In this document: in pieces, positions 1 through 7,518 of the stretch | Layout of the letters: every line of letters starts with the position of its first letter | Numbering within the stretch: position 1 is the first letter of the stretch | Source of the DNA: Candidatus Binataceae bacterium | GTDB taxonomy: Bacteria > Desulfobacterota > Binatia > Binatales > Binataceae | NCBI GenBank assembly: GCA_015478645.1 | Contig: JADMIL010000030.1 | Location: 1 to 37,835, forward strand | DNA length: 37,835 nucleotides | Direction: 5' to 3' | Notes under the pieces: generated by a model | What the model was told of the DNA's origin: nothing | The model's input: the letters and a program-made list of their open reading frames with translations, nothing else | Databases searched by the model: none | Program-made: the position numbers and the translations under genes

Positions 1-680
1 TCGTCGTGCATCAGGTCGGTGTTCATCGGCGAGCCGTCATAGTCGCGCTGCACCGACGACGGTCCGTTCGGCACCAGGCGCTGCGCCGACCATCCGCAAG
101 CACCCGCGTCCATCGCCTCGTTCAGCAGACGGCGCATCATGCCATGCTCGGTGTCGGTCGGCATCCGGCCGGTCTTGGACTCGTCGATACCCATGACGTA
201 GCCCATCAGCGGATTCATCGGGACGTAGGGCAGCAGGTTCATGCCCTTGGGCTGGCGATCGAGCGCGTCCATGAACTGGGGATAGGTCTCCCAGTCGAAC
301 TTCATCGCCGCCTTCATCGAAGCCAGCGGAATCGCCTCGGTGCGCACCATCGTGAGCATCGCACGCTCGGTCTCGGCCGGTTTGACGGGCGCGAAGCCGA
401 AGCCGCAATTGCCGATGACCACCGAAGTGATCCCGTGCCATCCGGAAATCGTCAGGTACGGATCCCAGAAGATCTGCGCATCATAATGGGTGTGCAGATC
501 GATGAATCCGGGGGCGACCACCAGTCCGTCGGCGTCGATAACCTTGGCGCCTTCATGGTGCGCGATCCTGCCAATCTTCGCGATTCGGCCGTTTTTGATT
601 CCAATGTCGTCACGGAAGCGTGGGGCCAGCGTGCCGTCCACGATCATTCCGTTTTTGACTACCAGATCATATTCCGCCAT
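1..680 (-). CDS. Amidohydrolase, N-acyl-D-amino-acid deacylase-like (5' part only)
   Basis: The frame opens with ATG at 680-678 behind a strong AAGGAGG (689-695, 8 nt spacing) and runs off the window edge after about 226 codons. The N-terminus has the typical amidohydrolase beta-sandwich opening (YDLVVKNGMIVDG), then APGFIDLHTHYDAQ with the metal-binding His63 and His65, and a TIM-barrel start. It is clearly paralogous to the complete 560-residue enzyme at 35314, with near-identical stretches such as WDPYL, GITSV and GNCG. The family is zinc-dependent and cleaves amide bonds in N-acyl-D-amino acids or related cyclic amides; the real substrate cannot be told from this fragment. The gene is divergent from the TetR regulator at 947, which is the obvious candidate to control it. 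Confidence 0.9.
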   Translation of the reverse strand, partial: MAEYDLVVKNGMIVDGTLAPRFRDDIGIKNGRIAKIGRIAHHEGAKVIDADGLVVAPGFIDLHTHYDAQIFWDPYLTISGWHGITSVVIGNCGFGFAPVKPAETERAMLTMVRTEAIPLASMKAAMKFDWETYPQFMDALDRQPKGMNLLPYVPMNPLMGYVMGIDESKTGRMPTDTEHGMMRRLLNEAMDAGACGWSAQRLVPNGPSSVQRDYDGSPMNTDLMHD

Positions 681-695
681 CTCAGAGCCTCCTTA

Positions 696-724
696 TCAAA
701 TAATTTGAATCGAATGATTTGAAT
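696..724. promoter_or_regulatory. Candidate operator: palindrome and overlapping direct repeat
   Basis: TCAAAT-A-ATTTGA (696-708) is a perfect 6-bp inverted repeat with a one-base centre. Overlapping it, AATAATTTGAAT (699-710) is repeated 14 bp on as AATGATTTGAAT (713-724) with one mismatch. The block is AT-rich in a GC-rich context and starts one base beyond the Shine-Dalgarno of the amidohydrolase. It fits an operator for the divergent TetR-family protein; that link is inferred. Confidence 0.45.
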
Positions 725-788
725 TTTTGTGCTTGAAGCCGCCGGCCCGATGCGCCTAAACTAACGGCTGTTTGTTTCTATAGTGGCG

Positions 789-817
789 TTTTAACAATCC
801 CGCGACGTATTTGTCAA
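789..817 (-). promoter_or_regulatory. Candidate sigma70-type promoter for the amidohydrolase
   Basis: On the minus strand TTGACA (817-812, perfect -35) is followed after 17 bp by TTAAAA (794-789, weak -10, 3 of 6). Transcription from here would give a leader of about 100 nt that includes the palindromic block. A second TTGACA faces the other way at 864-869, with GATTTT 17 bp on, and could serve the TetR gene. The -10 elements are poor, so this is only a candidate. Confidence 0.3.
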
Positions 818-946
818 TCGCTCAATGATCACCCCTCGCACAACCCGCGCCGCCCTTGCCGATTTGACACCGGGGGCAGTTGCCCGGATTTTCGCCAAGG
901 GGGAGATTACGGGGCGTCCGCGGTCGCTAGGCGCACTGGAGTAACG

Positions 947-1669
947 ATGCGAAAACCCGGCTCAAATGGCGCCCAGACCCTGCGCAACCTGCGCATCGCC
1001 GCGATTCAACTGCTCTCCGAGCACGGCTACCAGGCGATGAACCTGCGGATGCTCGCCGGCAAGGTGGGAGTGCAGGCCGGCTCGCTCTACAACTACATCG
1101 AGAGCAAACAGCAACTGCTCTTCTGGCTGCTCCAGGAGACCACGCAGAAGCTGCTGGTCGAATTCGATCTGACGCTCAACGCGATCGACGATCCCGAAGA
1201 GCGGCTGCGCCAGTTCGTCGCCTTTCATCTGCGCTACCATATCGCCAACCGCAAGCAGTCCTCGGTCCTGCAGACCGAAATGCGCAGCCTGACGGCCAAG
1301 AACTATCACGCCATCGCCAAGCTCCAGCGGCTTTACACCGACAAGGTCCGCGGCATTATCGAGCACGGCGCGCGGGTCGGCCGCTTCCACGTCGAGGATG
1401 CGGAGATCGCGACCTTCGCGTTCCTGCAGATGCTCACCGCGATCATCCGCTGGTACCGTCCGCAGGGCCGCCTCTCGCTCAATCAACTGGTCGAGATCTA
1501 CACCGACCTGACCTTCGGGATGCTGCGCGCGGACGACGGTGCGGGCACCCGGCGTGTCGCGCTGAGTGAGGCGCCGCCGCGCCGCCGCCTGCGCGCGATT
1601 ACTCCGGCTGCGCGCCGGCTGCCGCCCGCCGACAGCGATAACGACGCGGACCTGATCGCCGAAAGCTGA
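947..1669 (+). CDS. TetR/AcrR-family transcriptional regulator
   Basis: A 240-residue protein with a TetR-type N-terminal DNA-binding domain. The helix-turn-helix lies near residues 32-52 (MNLRMLAGKVGVQAGSLYNY), followed by the usual helix-4 stretch IESKQQLL. The middle and C-terminal part is helical, as in TetR ligand-binding domains, and ends in an arginine/alanine-rich tail of about 40 residues that looks disordered. The start ATG has GGAG five bases upstream. It is divergent from the amidohydrolase at 680 with 266 bp between them, an arrangement typical of a local repressor with an acyl-CoA or small-molecule ligand. The ligand is unknown. It converges with the CMD-family gene, with only 16 bp between the stop codons. 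Confidence 0.9.
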   Translation: MRKPGSNGAQTLRNLRIAAIQLLSEHGYQAMNLRMLAGKVGVQAGSLYNYIESKQQLLFWLLQETTQKLLVEFDLTLNAIDDPEERLRQFVAFHLRYHIANRKQSSVLQTEMRSLTAKNYHAIAKLQRLYTDKVRGIIEHGARVGRFHVEDAEIATFAFLQMLTAIIRWYRPQGRLSLNQLVEIYTDLTFGMLRADDGAGTRRVALSEAPPRRRLRAITPAARRLPPADSDNDADLIAES

Positions 1670-1685
1670 CGCCGCGCGCGATCGG

Positions 1686-2231
1686 CTAGCCCTTGCGCGC
1701 GCCGGCCTCGAGCTCGACGCCGAACGGCACCAGGATCCGCACGACCATGTTGTAGAACGCGACGTTCATCGCGAGCTCGGTAATCTTGCGATTATCGAGA
1801 AAGCCGCGCAGCGCGTCGAAGGTCGCGTCGCCCACTTTGATATTGGTCGTGACTTCCGCCGCATAGCGCATCACCGCGCGTTCCTGATCGCTGAACACGG
1901 GCGCGTTCTCGAATGCGGCCAGCCGCTCGAGTTGCTCGTGCTTGACGCCGACCTTGAGCGCGATATTCCAGTGATGCACGAACTCGTACTCGGCGTTGGC
2001 GATGCGCCCGACGGTCATCAGCGCGAGCTCGCGCAGCTTCGGATCGAGCGCGGTGCCGTTGCGCAATTCGTTGGCGAGGCCGAGAAAGCGGCGCAGCAGG
2101 TTGGGCGCGTTGGCGACGGTGCGATGGATATGGCCGGGTTCGACGCCGCGCTCCTTGACGAACCGGTCGAAGATTTCGCGATCCGCCTCAGGCAGATCGT
2201 TGCGCGTGAGATAGGGGAGCCGAGCGGCCAT
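1686..2231 (-). CDS. Carboxymuconolactone decarboxylase (CMD)-family protein
   Basis: A 181-residue protein starting at ATG 2231, chosen over an upstream in-frame start because GGAGGA lies about 7 bases before it and the extra N-terminus does not look like protein. The CMD/AhpD-like fold shows in LRELALMTVGRIANAEYEFVHHW (about residues 66-88). The two adjacent His are conserved in this family, but the CxxC redox pair of AhpD is absent, so peroxidase activity is unlikely. Such stand-alone CMD proteins are usually of unknown substrate and often occur with aromatic or xenobiotic catabolism. The gene converges with the TetR gene, and nothing in the sequence ties it to a specific pathway. Confidence 0.85.
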   Translation of the reverse strand: MAARLPYLTRNDLPEADREIFDRFVKERGVEPGHIHRTVANAPNLLRRFLGLANELRNGTALDPKLRELALMTVGRIANAEYEFVHHWNIALKVGVKHEQLERLAAFENAPVFSDQERAVMRYAAEVTTNIKVGDATFDALRGFLDNRKITELAMNVAFYNMVVRILVPFGVELEAGARKG

Positions 2232-2332
2232 GGATGATTCCTCCGTCTCGAGAACTGGCGGCAGAGCCGCCGAACAGCGCCAAGCTATCGCGCGCCGGGG
2301 CAAAATGAAAAGGTCAGCGTGGTGATTCGATT

Positions 2333-2458
2333 ATGTCCGATGAGTCAAAGCCGAAAGAAAATGCCGAGCCGATCGATCTCGAATATCTCCGCGCGCTCGA
2401 ACAGACGCTCAGCGAATGGGATTCTGAAAACGACGACCGCGCCTACCGTGATTTGTAA
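2333..2458 (+). CDS. Small acidic protein, 41 residues
   Basis: ATG at 2333 opens a 41-codon frame closed by TAA at 2456-2458. The peptide is highly charged (MSDESKPKENAEPIDL...), and its C-terminal half ALEQTLSEWDSENDDRAYRDL resembles the EWxSxxDxxAYxDL ends of short proteins often annotated as antitoxin-like or DUF2281-like. No toxin gene is adjacent. No good Shine-Dalgarno is seen; the nearest purine run is about 20 nt upstream. The acidic composition and recognisable ending argue for a real gene, while the missing ribosome-binding site and short length keep confidence moderate. Confidence 0.5.
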   Translation: MSDESKPKENAEPIDLEYLRALEQTLSEWDSENDDRAYRDL

Positions 2459-2555
2459 CGCGGACTAGCCGTGCGAGCGTGGGTATTTAGGCTGCGCCGA
2501 CTACGTGTGGTCAATGTGTCATCTCAGCCTTTCGCTCGTCGTGCCTTTGGCTTTT

Positions 2556-3203
2556 TTACGGTGCCTGCCAGAGTTCGCTCCCGTTTTCCCTCAACAGAAC
2601 TAGGGAGGAGACTGGTCTAGATTCGCCCGAGCCGGTAGCTAGGTTCTTAAGCTCGGAGTTTCCTAGCAGCGCGCGCTGCTGCCCCACCTGGTCGTAAAGC
2701 TTAAGCCCCACATCGTCCCCGGTCGTCGCCAGCGACGCGCGCAGCGTTTTCGACTTATCGAAAAGGTCTAGCACCGTGTCGTCGCCGACCGTTCCCAGCG
2801 CCGCGCGCACTCCCCCCGCCTTGTCGGTAAACGTCAACTGCGCGTCGTCCACGGTTCTCATCAACTCCACGCGCGGCTTCCCCGCCTCGTCGGTAAGCAT
2901 CAGGCCCGCGCTGGCCCCGGCCGTTGCCAGCAAGCGCGGCGTCCCCGCCTTGTCGTAAAGCACCAGCCCCACGCCGTCGCCGCCCGTTCGCAGCGACGCC
3001 CGGACCGTACCGGCGTTGTCAACGACCTCGAACGCCTTGGCCTGGATCGTCGCCGGCACTTTTGCCGCCCCGAGAAGCGACGGCGCGCCAGCTCCGACCG
3101 CCGCGATTAAGGCCACTCCTACCAGCGCGGCCCGGTATCGTCGCATCTGCCCCTCGACCCGCGCCAGCCGCTCGGCTATATCACCGACTTCAGCGTCCGT
3201 CAT
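2556..3203 (-). CDS. Membrane-anchored protein with six ~22-residue repeats
   Basis: A 215-residue protein starting at ATG 3203; the frame is open further upstream but that part is low-complexity Arg/Ala. Residues 1-20 are a charged helix, and residues 24-46 (AALVGVALIAAVGAG) are one transmembrane or uncleaved signal segment. From about residue 58 there are six repeats of about 22 residues of the type hxDxxGxxRAxLxTxGDDxGLxL, for example LFDKSKTLRASLATTGDDVG. The period fits two short beta strands per repeat, so a small beta-solenoid or beta-propeller-like fold is likely, probably outside the inner membrane. The same repeat and architecture recur in the protein at 16174-16644. No enzymatic motif is visible and the function is unknown. 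Confidence 0.75.
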   Translation of the reverse strand: MTDAEVGDIAERLARVEGQMRRYRAALVGVALIAAVGAGAPSLLGAAKVPATIQAKAFEVVDNAGTVRASLRTGGDGVGLVLYDKAGTPRLLATAGASAGLMLTDEAGKPRVELMRTVDDAQLTFTDKAGGVRAALGTVGDDTVLDLFDKSKTLRASLATTGDDVGLKLYDQVGQQRALLGNSELKNLATGSGESRPVSSLVLLRENGSELWQAP

Positions 3204-3319
3204 TGGTGTCCACTTCCCCCGGCGGCTCAAAGCCGCGGCTGCCAGTGTAGCCCGCGCACGCCGCAACAGCACCAATCCCCTCCCTGGACCGCCGTTACCA
3301 TTCCTGATATTGTGTACTG

Positions 3320-3625
3320 ATGAAGTTCTCTGAGCACGACTTTTGGCCGCCAAAGTGGGGTGCTGATGTCAAGCCAGAACTTCCCGCCGATCTTCCATAC
3401 CTAGTTTCTGGCTTCCGCGAGAAAGCTGTTTTGGATCAGGTTTATGAGCGGATCGATGGCGATCCGCTGGTTGTCACTATCGGCGTGAAGCATCCCGATC
3501 GCCTAGCCCTGATAGCGGGAGATTTGTGGGTGGGGAGTAAGGAAACGCAACTGCGACTTCATGCCGGGCTCTCCGCGTTGAAAGGGCGAACGATTCACGA
3601 TATCGGGAACCTGCCATTCGACTAA
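3320..3625 (+). CDS. Hypothetical protein, 101 residues, lower GC
   Basis: A 101-codon frame from ATG 3320 with a protein-like sequence: aromatic N-terminus (MKFSEHDFWPPKW), alternating hydrophobic segments (PLVVTIGVKHPDRLALIAGDLWVG) and a Gly-Asn-Leu ending. No family is recognised. Sampled lines are near 53% G+C, well below the surroundings, suggesting recent acquisition or a relaxed gene. No Shine-Dalgarno is seen in the 15 bases before the ATG. It is divergent from the repeat protein at 3203, with its start inside the discarded N-terminal extension of that frame. Confidence 0.55.
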   Translation: MKFSEHDFWPPKWGADVKPELPADLPYLVSGFREKAVLDQVYERIDGDPLVVTIGVKHPDRLALIAGDLWVGSKETQLRLHAGLSALKGRTIHDIGNLPFD

Positions 3626-3749
3626 CAGCAATCTGACCATCGGTGAAAATTCCCGCAAGCACGCTGTGGCGGCGCTGTTCGCACGTCTCGATGCGCACGC
3701 ATTCTTCGATCCACATGAGGGGCGATCCGGTTGGAATCGGCACGTTCAT
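3477..3749 (-). CDS. Doubtful 90-residue frame overlapping the preceding gene
   Basis: On the minus strand ATG 3749 has AAGGA seven bases upstream and opens 90 codons (MNVPIPTGSPLMWIEECVRIE...). The first half could be protein, while the second half is antisense to the 101-residue gene at 3320 and becomes Arg/Ser-rich. It may be a decayed gene fragment in the low-GC patch downstream of ilvB. No homology is recognised. The rest of 3750-3840 shows nothing further. Confidence 0.2.
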   Translation of the reverse strand: MNVPIPTGSPLMWIEECVRIETCEQRRHSVLAGIFTDGQIAVSRMAGSRYRESFALSTRRARHEVAVAFPYSPPTNLPLSGLGDRDASRR

Positions 3750-3840
3750 GAATCATCCTTCCAGAAGCATCTCATCATGCGCTTGGCGCTGACGGCGCGA
3801 GCAATACCGCCCGCACGGGGCTAATCGGCGGCGCTCAAGA

Positions 3841-5544
3841 CTAGGCGAAGAGCATCTCGGACATTGCGCCGCCCGGCGGAATCATCGGCATCACGGCCTC
3901 TTCCTTGGGGATCACGACATCGATCAGCACGGGGCCCGGCGTGGCGAAAGCCTCTTTCATGATGCGCGCCAGGTCCTTCGCCTTCTCGATGCGAAAACCC
4001 TTGGCCCCATAGGCATCGGCCAGCTTGACGAAATTCGGCACCGACATCGCCGAGTACGAGTAGCGCTCCTGGTAGAAGCGCTCCTGCCATTGCCGCACCA
4101 TGCCGAGGAAATAGTTATTCAGGATGACGACCTTGATGTCGACGTTGTACTGAACCGCGGTGCCCAGCTCCTGGATATTCATCTGGATCGATCCGTCGCC
4201 CGAGACCACCACGACCTTGCGATCGGGCGCCGCGAATTTCGCGCCGATACCCGCCGGCAACCCGTAGCCCATCGTGCCCAGCCCGCCCGAGGTCAGCAGC
4301 GATCGCGGCCGCTCGAACGGAAAGAGCTGCGCGATCCACATCTGATGCTGCCCGACGTCGGTCGCGATGATGCAGTCGCCCTTGGTCAGCGTGTGCATCT
4401 CTTCGATCACGTGGATCGGCGAGATGGTTTCGCGCGCCTGGTCGTTGCCGTTCTCGTAGAGCGGACGCTCGCGCTTCCATTGCAGGATCTGCTGATGCCA
4501 TTTGGCCCATACGGCCTTGCGCTTGCCGATACTCTCGCGCGCGCGCACCACCGCCAGCATGTCGGTCAGCACCGACTTGATATCGCCGACGATCGGCACG
4601 TCGACCTTGACGTTCTTGGAGATCGACGACGGATCGACGTCGATATGGATGATGCTCTTGGCCTTGGGCGCGAAGTCGGCGATGCGCCCGGTGACGCGAT
4701 CGTCGAAGCGCGCACCGATCGCCACCAGGCAGTCCGTGTTGCAGACCGCCGTGTTGGTGCCGTACGACCCATGCATCCCGAGCATCCCGAGGCTCAGCGT
4801 GTCGGACGCCGGGAACGATCCCAGACCCATCAGGGTCTGCGTGACCGGAACGCCCAGGCCGCGCGCAAGCTGGGTCAGTTCGGCCGCCGCCCCCGACCAT
4901 TGCACGCCGCCGCCGACGTAAAAGAGCGGCTTCTCGCTCGCCTCGATCGCCTCGACCGCGCGCTCGATTTGCCGCGGATTACCCTTGAGGGTCGGCTTGT
5001 AGCCGCGGATATCGACCTTGGCCGGATAGTTGAACACATGCTCGGCCTGTTGCACGTCCTTGGGCATGTCGACCACCACCGGTCCGGGGCGTCCGGTGCC
5101 GGCGATATAGAACGCCTGCTTGATGATGCGGGCGACGTCCTTGACGTCCTTGACCAGGTAGTTGTGCTTGGTGCAGGGCCGCGTGATGCCGACGAAGTCC
5201 GCCTCCTGAAAGGCGTCATTGCCGATCATGGTGGTCGGCACCTGGCCCGAAATCACCACCATCGGGGTCGAATCCATATAGGCGTCGGCGATGCCGGTGA
5301 CCGCGTTGGTGGCGCCCGGACCCGAGGTCACGATGACCACGCCCGGCCGTCCGCTGACCCGCGCATAGCCCTCGGCCATATGGGTCGCGCCCTGCTCGTG
5401 GCGGGCCAGCACGTGCTGAATCTTCGAATCCATCAGGGCGTCGTAGGTCGGCAGGATCGCGCCGCCGGGATAGCCGAAGATCACGTCGACGCCTTCGGCC
5501 ATCAGACTCTCGATAACGATTTGGGCTCCAGTCAATTTCTTCAT
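3841..5544 (-). CDS. ilvB: Acetolactate synthase, large catalytic subunit
   Basis: This 567-residue TPP enzyme condenses two pyruvates to 2-acetolactate (valine, leucine) or pyruvate with 2-ketobutyrate (isoleucine). The N-terminal TPP-binding domain carries FGYPGGAILP and the catalytic Glu50 in ARHEQGATHMAEGYAR. The central FAD/regulatory domain follows, and the C-terminal pyrimidine/Mg domain has GDGSIQMNIQELGT...NN at about residues 449-478. Length and motifs match anabolic AHAS, not the catabolic AlsS type. The start ATG lacks a clear Shine-Dalgarno. Unusually, neither the regulatory subunit ilvN nor ilvC follows: downstream there is only a 215-bp stretch with a doubtful frame. ilvN must be elsewhere or absent. 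Confidence 0.96.
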   Translation of the reverse strand: MKKLTGAQIVIESLMAEGVDVIFGYPGGAILPTYDALMDSKIQHVLARHEQGATHMAEGYARVSGRPGVVIVTSGPGATNAVTGIADAYMDSTPMVVISGQVPTTMIGNDAFQEADFVGITRPCTKHNYLVKDVKDVARIIKQAFYIAGTGRPGPVVVDMPKDVQQAEHVFNYPAKVDIRGYKPTLKGNPRQIERAVEAIEASEKPLFYVGGGVQWSGAAAELTQLARGLGVPVTQTLMGLGSFPASDTLSLGMLGMHGSYGTNTAVCNTDCLVAIGARFDDRVTGRIADFAPKAKSIIHIDVDPSSISKNVKVDVPIVGDIKSVLTDMLAVVRARESIGKRKAVWAKWHQQILQWKRERPLYENGNDQARETISPIHVIEEMHTLTKGDCIIATDVGQHQMWIAQLFPFERPRSLLTSGGLGTMGYGLPAGIGAKFAAPDRKVVVVSGDGSIQMNIQELGTAVQYNVDIKVVILNNYFLGMVRQWQERFYQERYSYSAMSVPNFVKLADAYGAKGFRIEKAKDLARIMKEAFATPGPVLIDVVIPKEEAVMPMIPPGGAMSEMLFA

Positions 5545-5594
5545 TTAACGTATTGAGGCAGATCGGGGCTGGGTAACGTCGGTGATAGACAAAA

Positions 5595-5622
5595 ATTACA
5601 CTACTGGCGGGGTCGGGCACAA
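5595..5622 (-). promoter_or_regulatory. Candidate promoter of ilvB
   Basis: On the minus strand TTGTGC (5622-5617) and TGTAAT (5600-5595, five of six to the -10 consensus) are separated by 16 bp. Transcription would begin about 45 nt before the ilvB ATG, in an otherwise AT-richer patch of the intergenic region. No leader peptide rich in branched-chain codons is seen. Confidence 0.35.
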
Positions 5623-5659
5623 CGCACACCTCTAAAAAGGCCGTTGCGCCGCGGTTTTC

Positions 5660-5683
5660 GGCGATCGCTGCCGCGCGATCGCC
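5660..5683 (-). terminator. Stem-loop between the VWA-FHA gene and ilvB
   Basis: GGCGATCGC-(TGCCGC)-GCGATCGCC is a perfect 9-bp stem with a 6-nt loop, 33 bp after the stop codon of the VWA-FHA gene. Each arm holds a GCGATCGC octamer. A CTTTTT run follows about 20 nt later on the minus strand, so it is not a classical intrinsic terminator; it may end or stabilise the transcript. Confidence 0.4.
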
Positions 5684-5716
5684 GTCGCCCAAGCGCTTGC
5701 GCCACTCGATCGGCGC

Positions 5717-7414
5717 TCAGAAGCGCAGCACGAACCGGATATCGCCGAAGCGCACCTCGCTGCCGTTGGCGACCGTCACCGAGCCTTGTACCGGCTGGCC
5801 GTTGACGTAGCAGCCGTTGGTCGAATTGAGGTCCATCAACTCGAAGGCGCCGTTGCGCCGCATCAGCCGGGCATGCGCACGCGACACGCTGGCGTGGGGA
5901 ATCACGATGTCGTTGTCGTCGCCGCGGCCGATCGCGATTTCGTCCTTGAGCAGGGCGAACTCGGCTGGCACCGGGTCGTCCGGATTAACGGTCGTCAGCC
6001 GCGCCTCCTTGATCGTCCCCGACGAGGCCGGCGGTGCGGGCCGGACCGCGGTAGACGCCGCAGTGCGGGCCGGCGCAGGCGACGGCGGCGCGGCGCGCGC
6101 CGCCTGGCGATTGACGAACTGGCGCGCGCTCGTGACGATATTGCCGGCGCTGACCGGCGCGGCGTGGCTCTGCGCGTCGACGATCGATTGCAACTCTTCG
6201 GACGAAACCCCAAAGCGCATCCGCGACAGCGCGATCAACCCGCCGATTGCGATCAGCGGCACCAGTCCGTTCCACCATGAGAAGGCGACTTGCGAAAGTC
6301 CCGTGCCCGCCGCACTCGCGCCGCCGGCGCCGCCGTCCTCGGGCACGTTGATTGCTGCGCCGCCGATGCCGCGCACCTGATATGACGTGTCGGCGGTACC
6401 GACCTCGCCACCGTAGCTGACGCGCAGTTCGACCTTGCGATCGGTGCCGTCCTCGATCGGCCGCGGCGTGCGATAGGTCAGCGAATACTCAGTCGCGATC
6501 GAATGGCCGATCTCGCGCACCAGCTCCGGAAAGCGGCTCGCCTCGGTAACGATATTGTACAGACGGCCATGCGTCGCCTGCACGATCTCGTCGTACTCGG
6601 GGGCGATAAACGGCGGCGGCGCCACCGCGTAAAGCGTCAGGCCGTTTTTCTGCATCAGCGCGGCGACCTTCGCGCCGGTCTCCTCGGTCACGTCGGCGTT
6701 GGGGTCGGGATGATGGGCCTGGTAGGCGGCGTCGCCGGTGCGGTCGGGACCGTCGCCCGCCTGATGCGAGGGCGCGTCGGTGATCAGGATCACGATGCCC
6801 TGCGCGGTCGGCCGAAAGGGAAAGCCCGCCGCATAGGCCAGCCCGTCGAGCTGATCCTCCGGGATATCGCCACCGCCACCCGCATGCAGGCCGCCAACCC
6901 AGCCGATGAACTTCTGCACGTCGGAGGTCATCGTGTTGCGGTACTCGCAATTGCAATCCGGATACTCCGAGACCACGTAGTCCTCGAAGGTCACCAGGCC
7001 GAGCCGGTAGTCGCGATTGTTCGCCGCGAGGTCCTGCGCAAACTGGATGATGTTCTGTTTGACCGCGTCGATGTACGGCTGCATCGATTCGGTGACGTCG
7101 AGGACAAACACGATATCCACCGGACGGCCCTGGCCGACGCCGCGAAAATCCAGAATCTTGGCCAGCACGCCGTCTTCGTAGACCTGCAAATTCTCGGGTC
7201 GCAGGTTGCCCACCGGCTGGCCGTTGTTATCGGTCATGCCGAAGTCCAACTGGACCACGCCGTCGGAGTCGAAATGCTCCATGCCGGGATTGCCGACCGT
7301 GATATCCAGCGATGCCCAGGCCGGCGCCACGGCGCCGCCAAGCAGGATCGCAATGCCGCCCACCAGCGCACTCAGCGCCGCACCCACGCGCCGTCGAAAC
7401 GGTATCATCCGCAT
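5717..7414 (-). CDS. Membrane protein with extracytoplasmic VWA domain and cytoplasmic FHA domain
   Basis: 565 residues. An N-terminal signal sequence (residues 10-35, ending APAWA) is followed by a beta-sandwich stretch. A von Willebrand A domain (about 98-310) has MIDAS residues D106-x-T108-x-S110, GGGGDIPED and ILITDAPSH. A transmembrane segment lies at 376-398 (AFSWWNGLVPLIAIGGLIAL). An Ala/Pro-rich linker (about 410-470) leads to a C-terminal FHA domain with IGRGDDNDIVIP, SVSRAHARL and LNSTNGCYVNG, the full set of phosphothreonine-binding residues. The topology suggests an outside ligand- or metal-binding sensor linked to an inside phosphopeptide reader. No Ser/Thr kinase is encoded nearby. 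The gene is divergent from the secreted protein at 7620 with 205 bp between them. Confidence 0.9.
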   Translation of the reverse strand: MRMIPFRRRVGAALSALVGGIAILLGGAVAPAWASLDITVGNPGMEHFDSDGVVQLDFGMTDNNGQPVGNLRPENLQVYEDGVLAKILDFRGVGQGRPVDIVFVLDVTESMQPYIDAVKQNIIQFAQDLAANNRDYRLGLVTFEDYVVSEYPDCNCEYRNTMTSDVQKFIGWVGGLHAGGGGDIPEDQLDGLAYAAGFPFRPTAQGIVILITDAPSHQAGDGPDRTGDAAYQAHHPDPNADVTEETGAKVAALMQKNGLTLYAVAPPPFIAPEYDEIVQATHGRLYNIVTEASRFPELVREIGHSIATEYSLTYRTPRPIEDGTDRKVELRVSYGGEVGTADTSYQVRGIGGAAINVPEDGGAGGASAAGTGLSQVAFSWWNGLVPLIAIGGLIALSRMRFGVSSEELQSIVDAQSHAAPVSAGNIVTSARQFVNRQAARAAPPSPAPARTAASTAVRPAPPASSGTIKEARLTTVNPDDPVPAEFALLKDEIAIGRGDDNDIVIPHASVSRAHARLMRRNGAFELMDLNSTNGCYVNGQPVQGSVTVANGSEVRFGDIRFVLRF

Positions 7415-7518
7415 GATCGATTTTCCGAATCACCACGTACCACAGTCAAGCCCTCCGCCGACGCCGGCCGCGATCGCGCCGCACCCGAGTCCCGTCACCG
7501 CTTAGCGCCACGCGCGTC

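Noticed and set aside
2540..2560. T-run GGCTTTTTTAC after the 41-residue ORF as an intrinsic terminator
   Set aside because: No stable GC stem precedes the T-run on the plus strand.
3627..3830. Plus-strand frame reading NSRKHAVAALFARLDAHAFF after the 101-residue gene
   Set aside because: It has no start codon or ribosome-binding site and no recognised similarity; could be a relic but cannot be supported.
4090..5556. 488-codon open frame on plus, antisense to ilvB
   Set aside because: Composition is His/Asp/Arg-rich noise and ilvB on the other strand has all family motifs.
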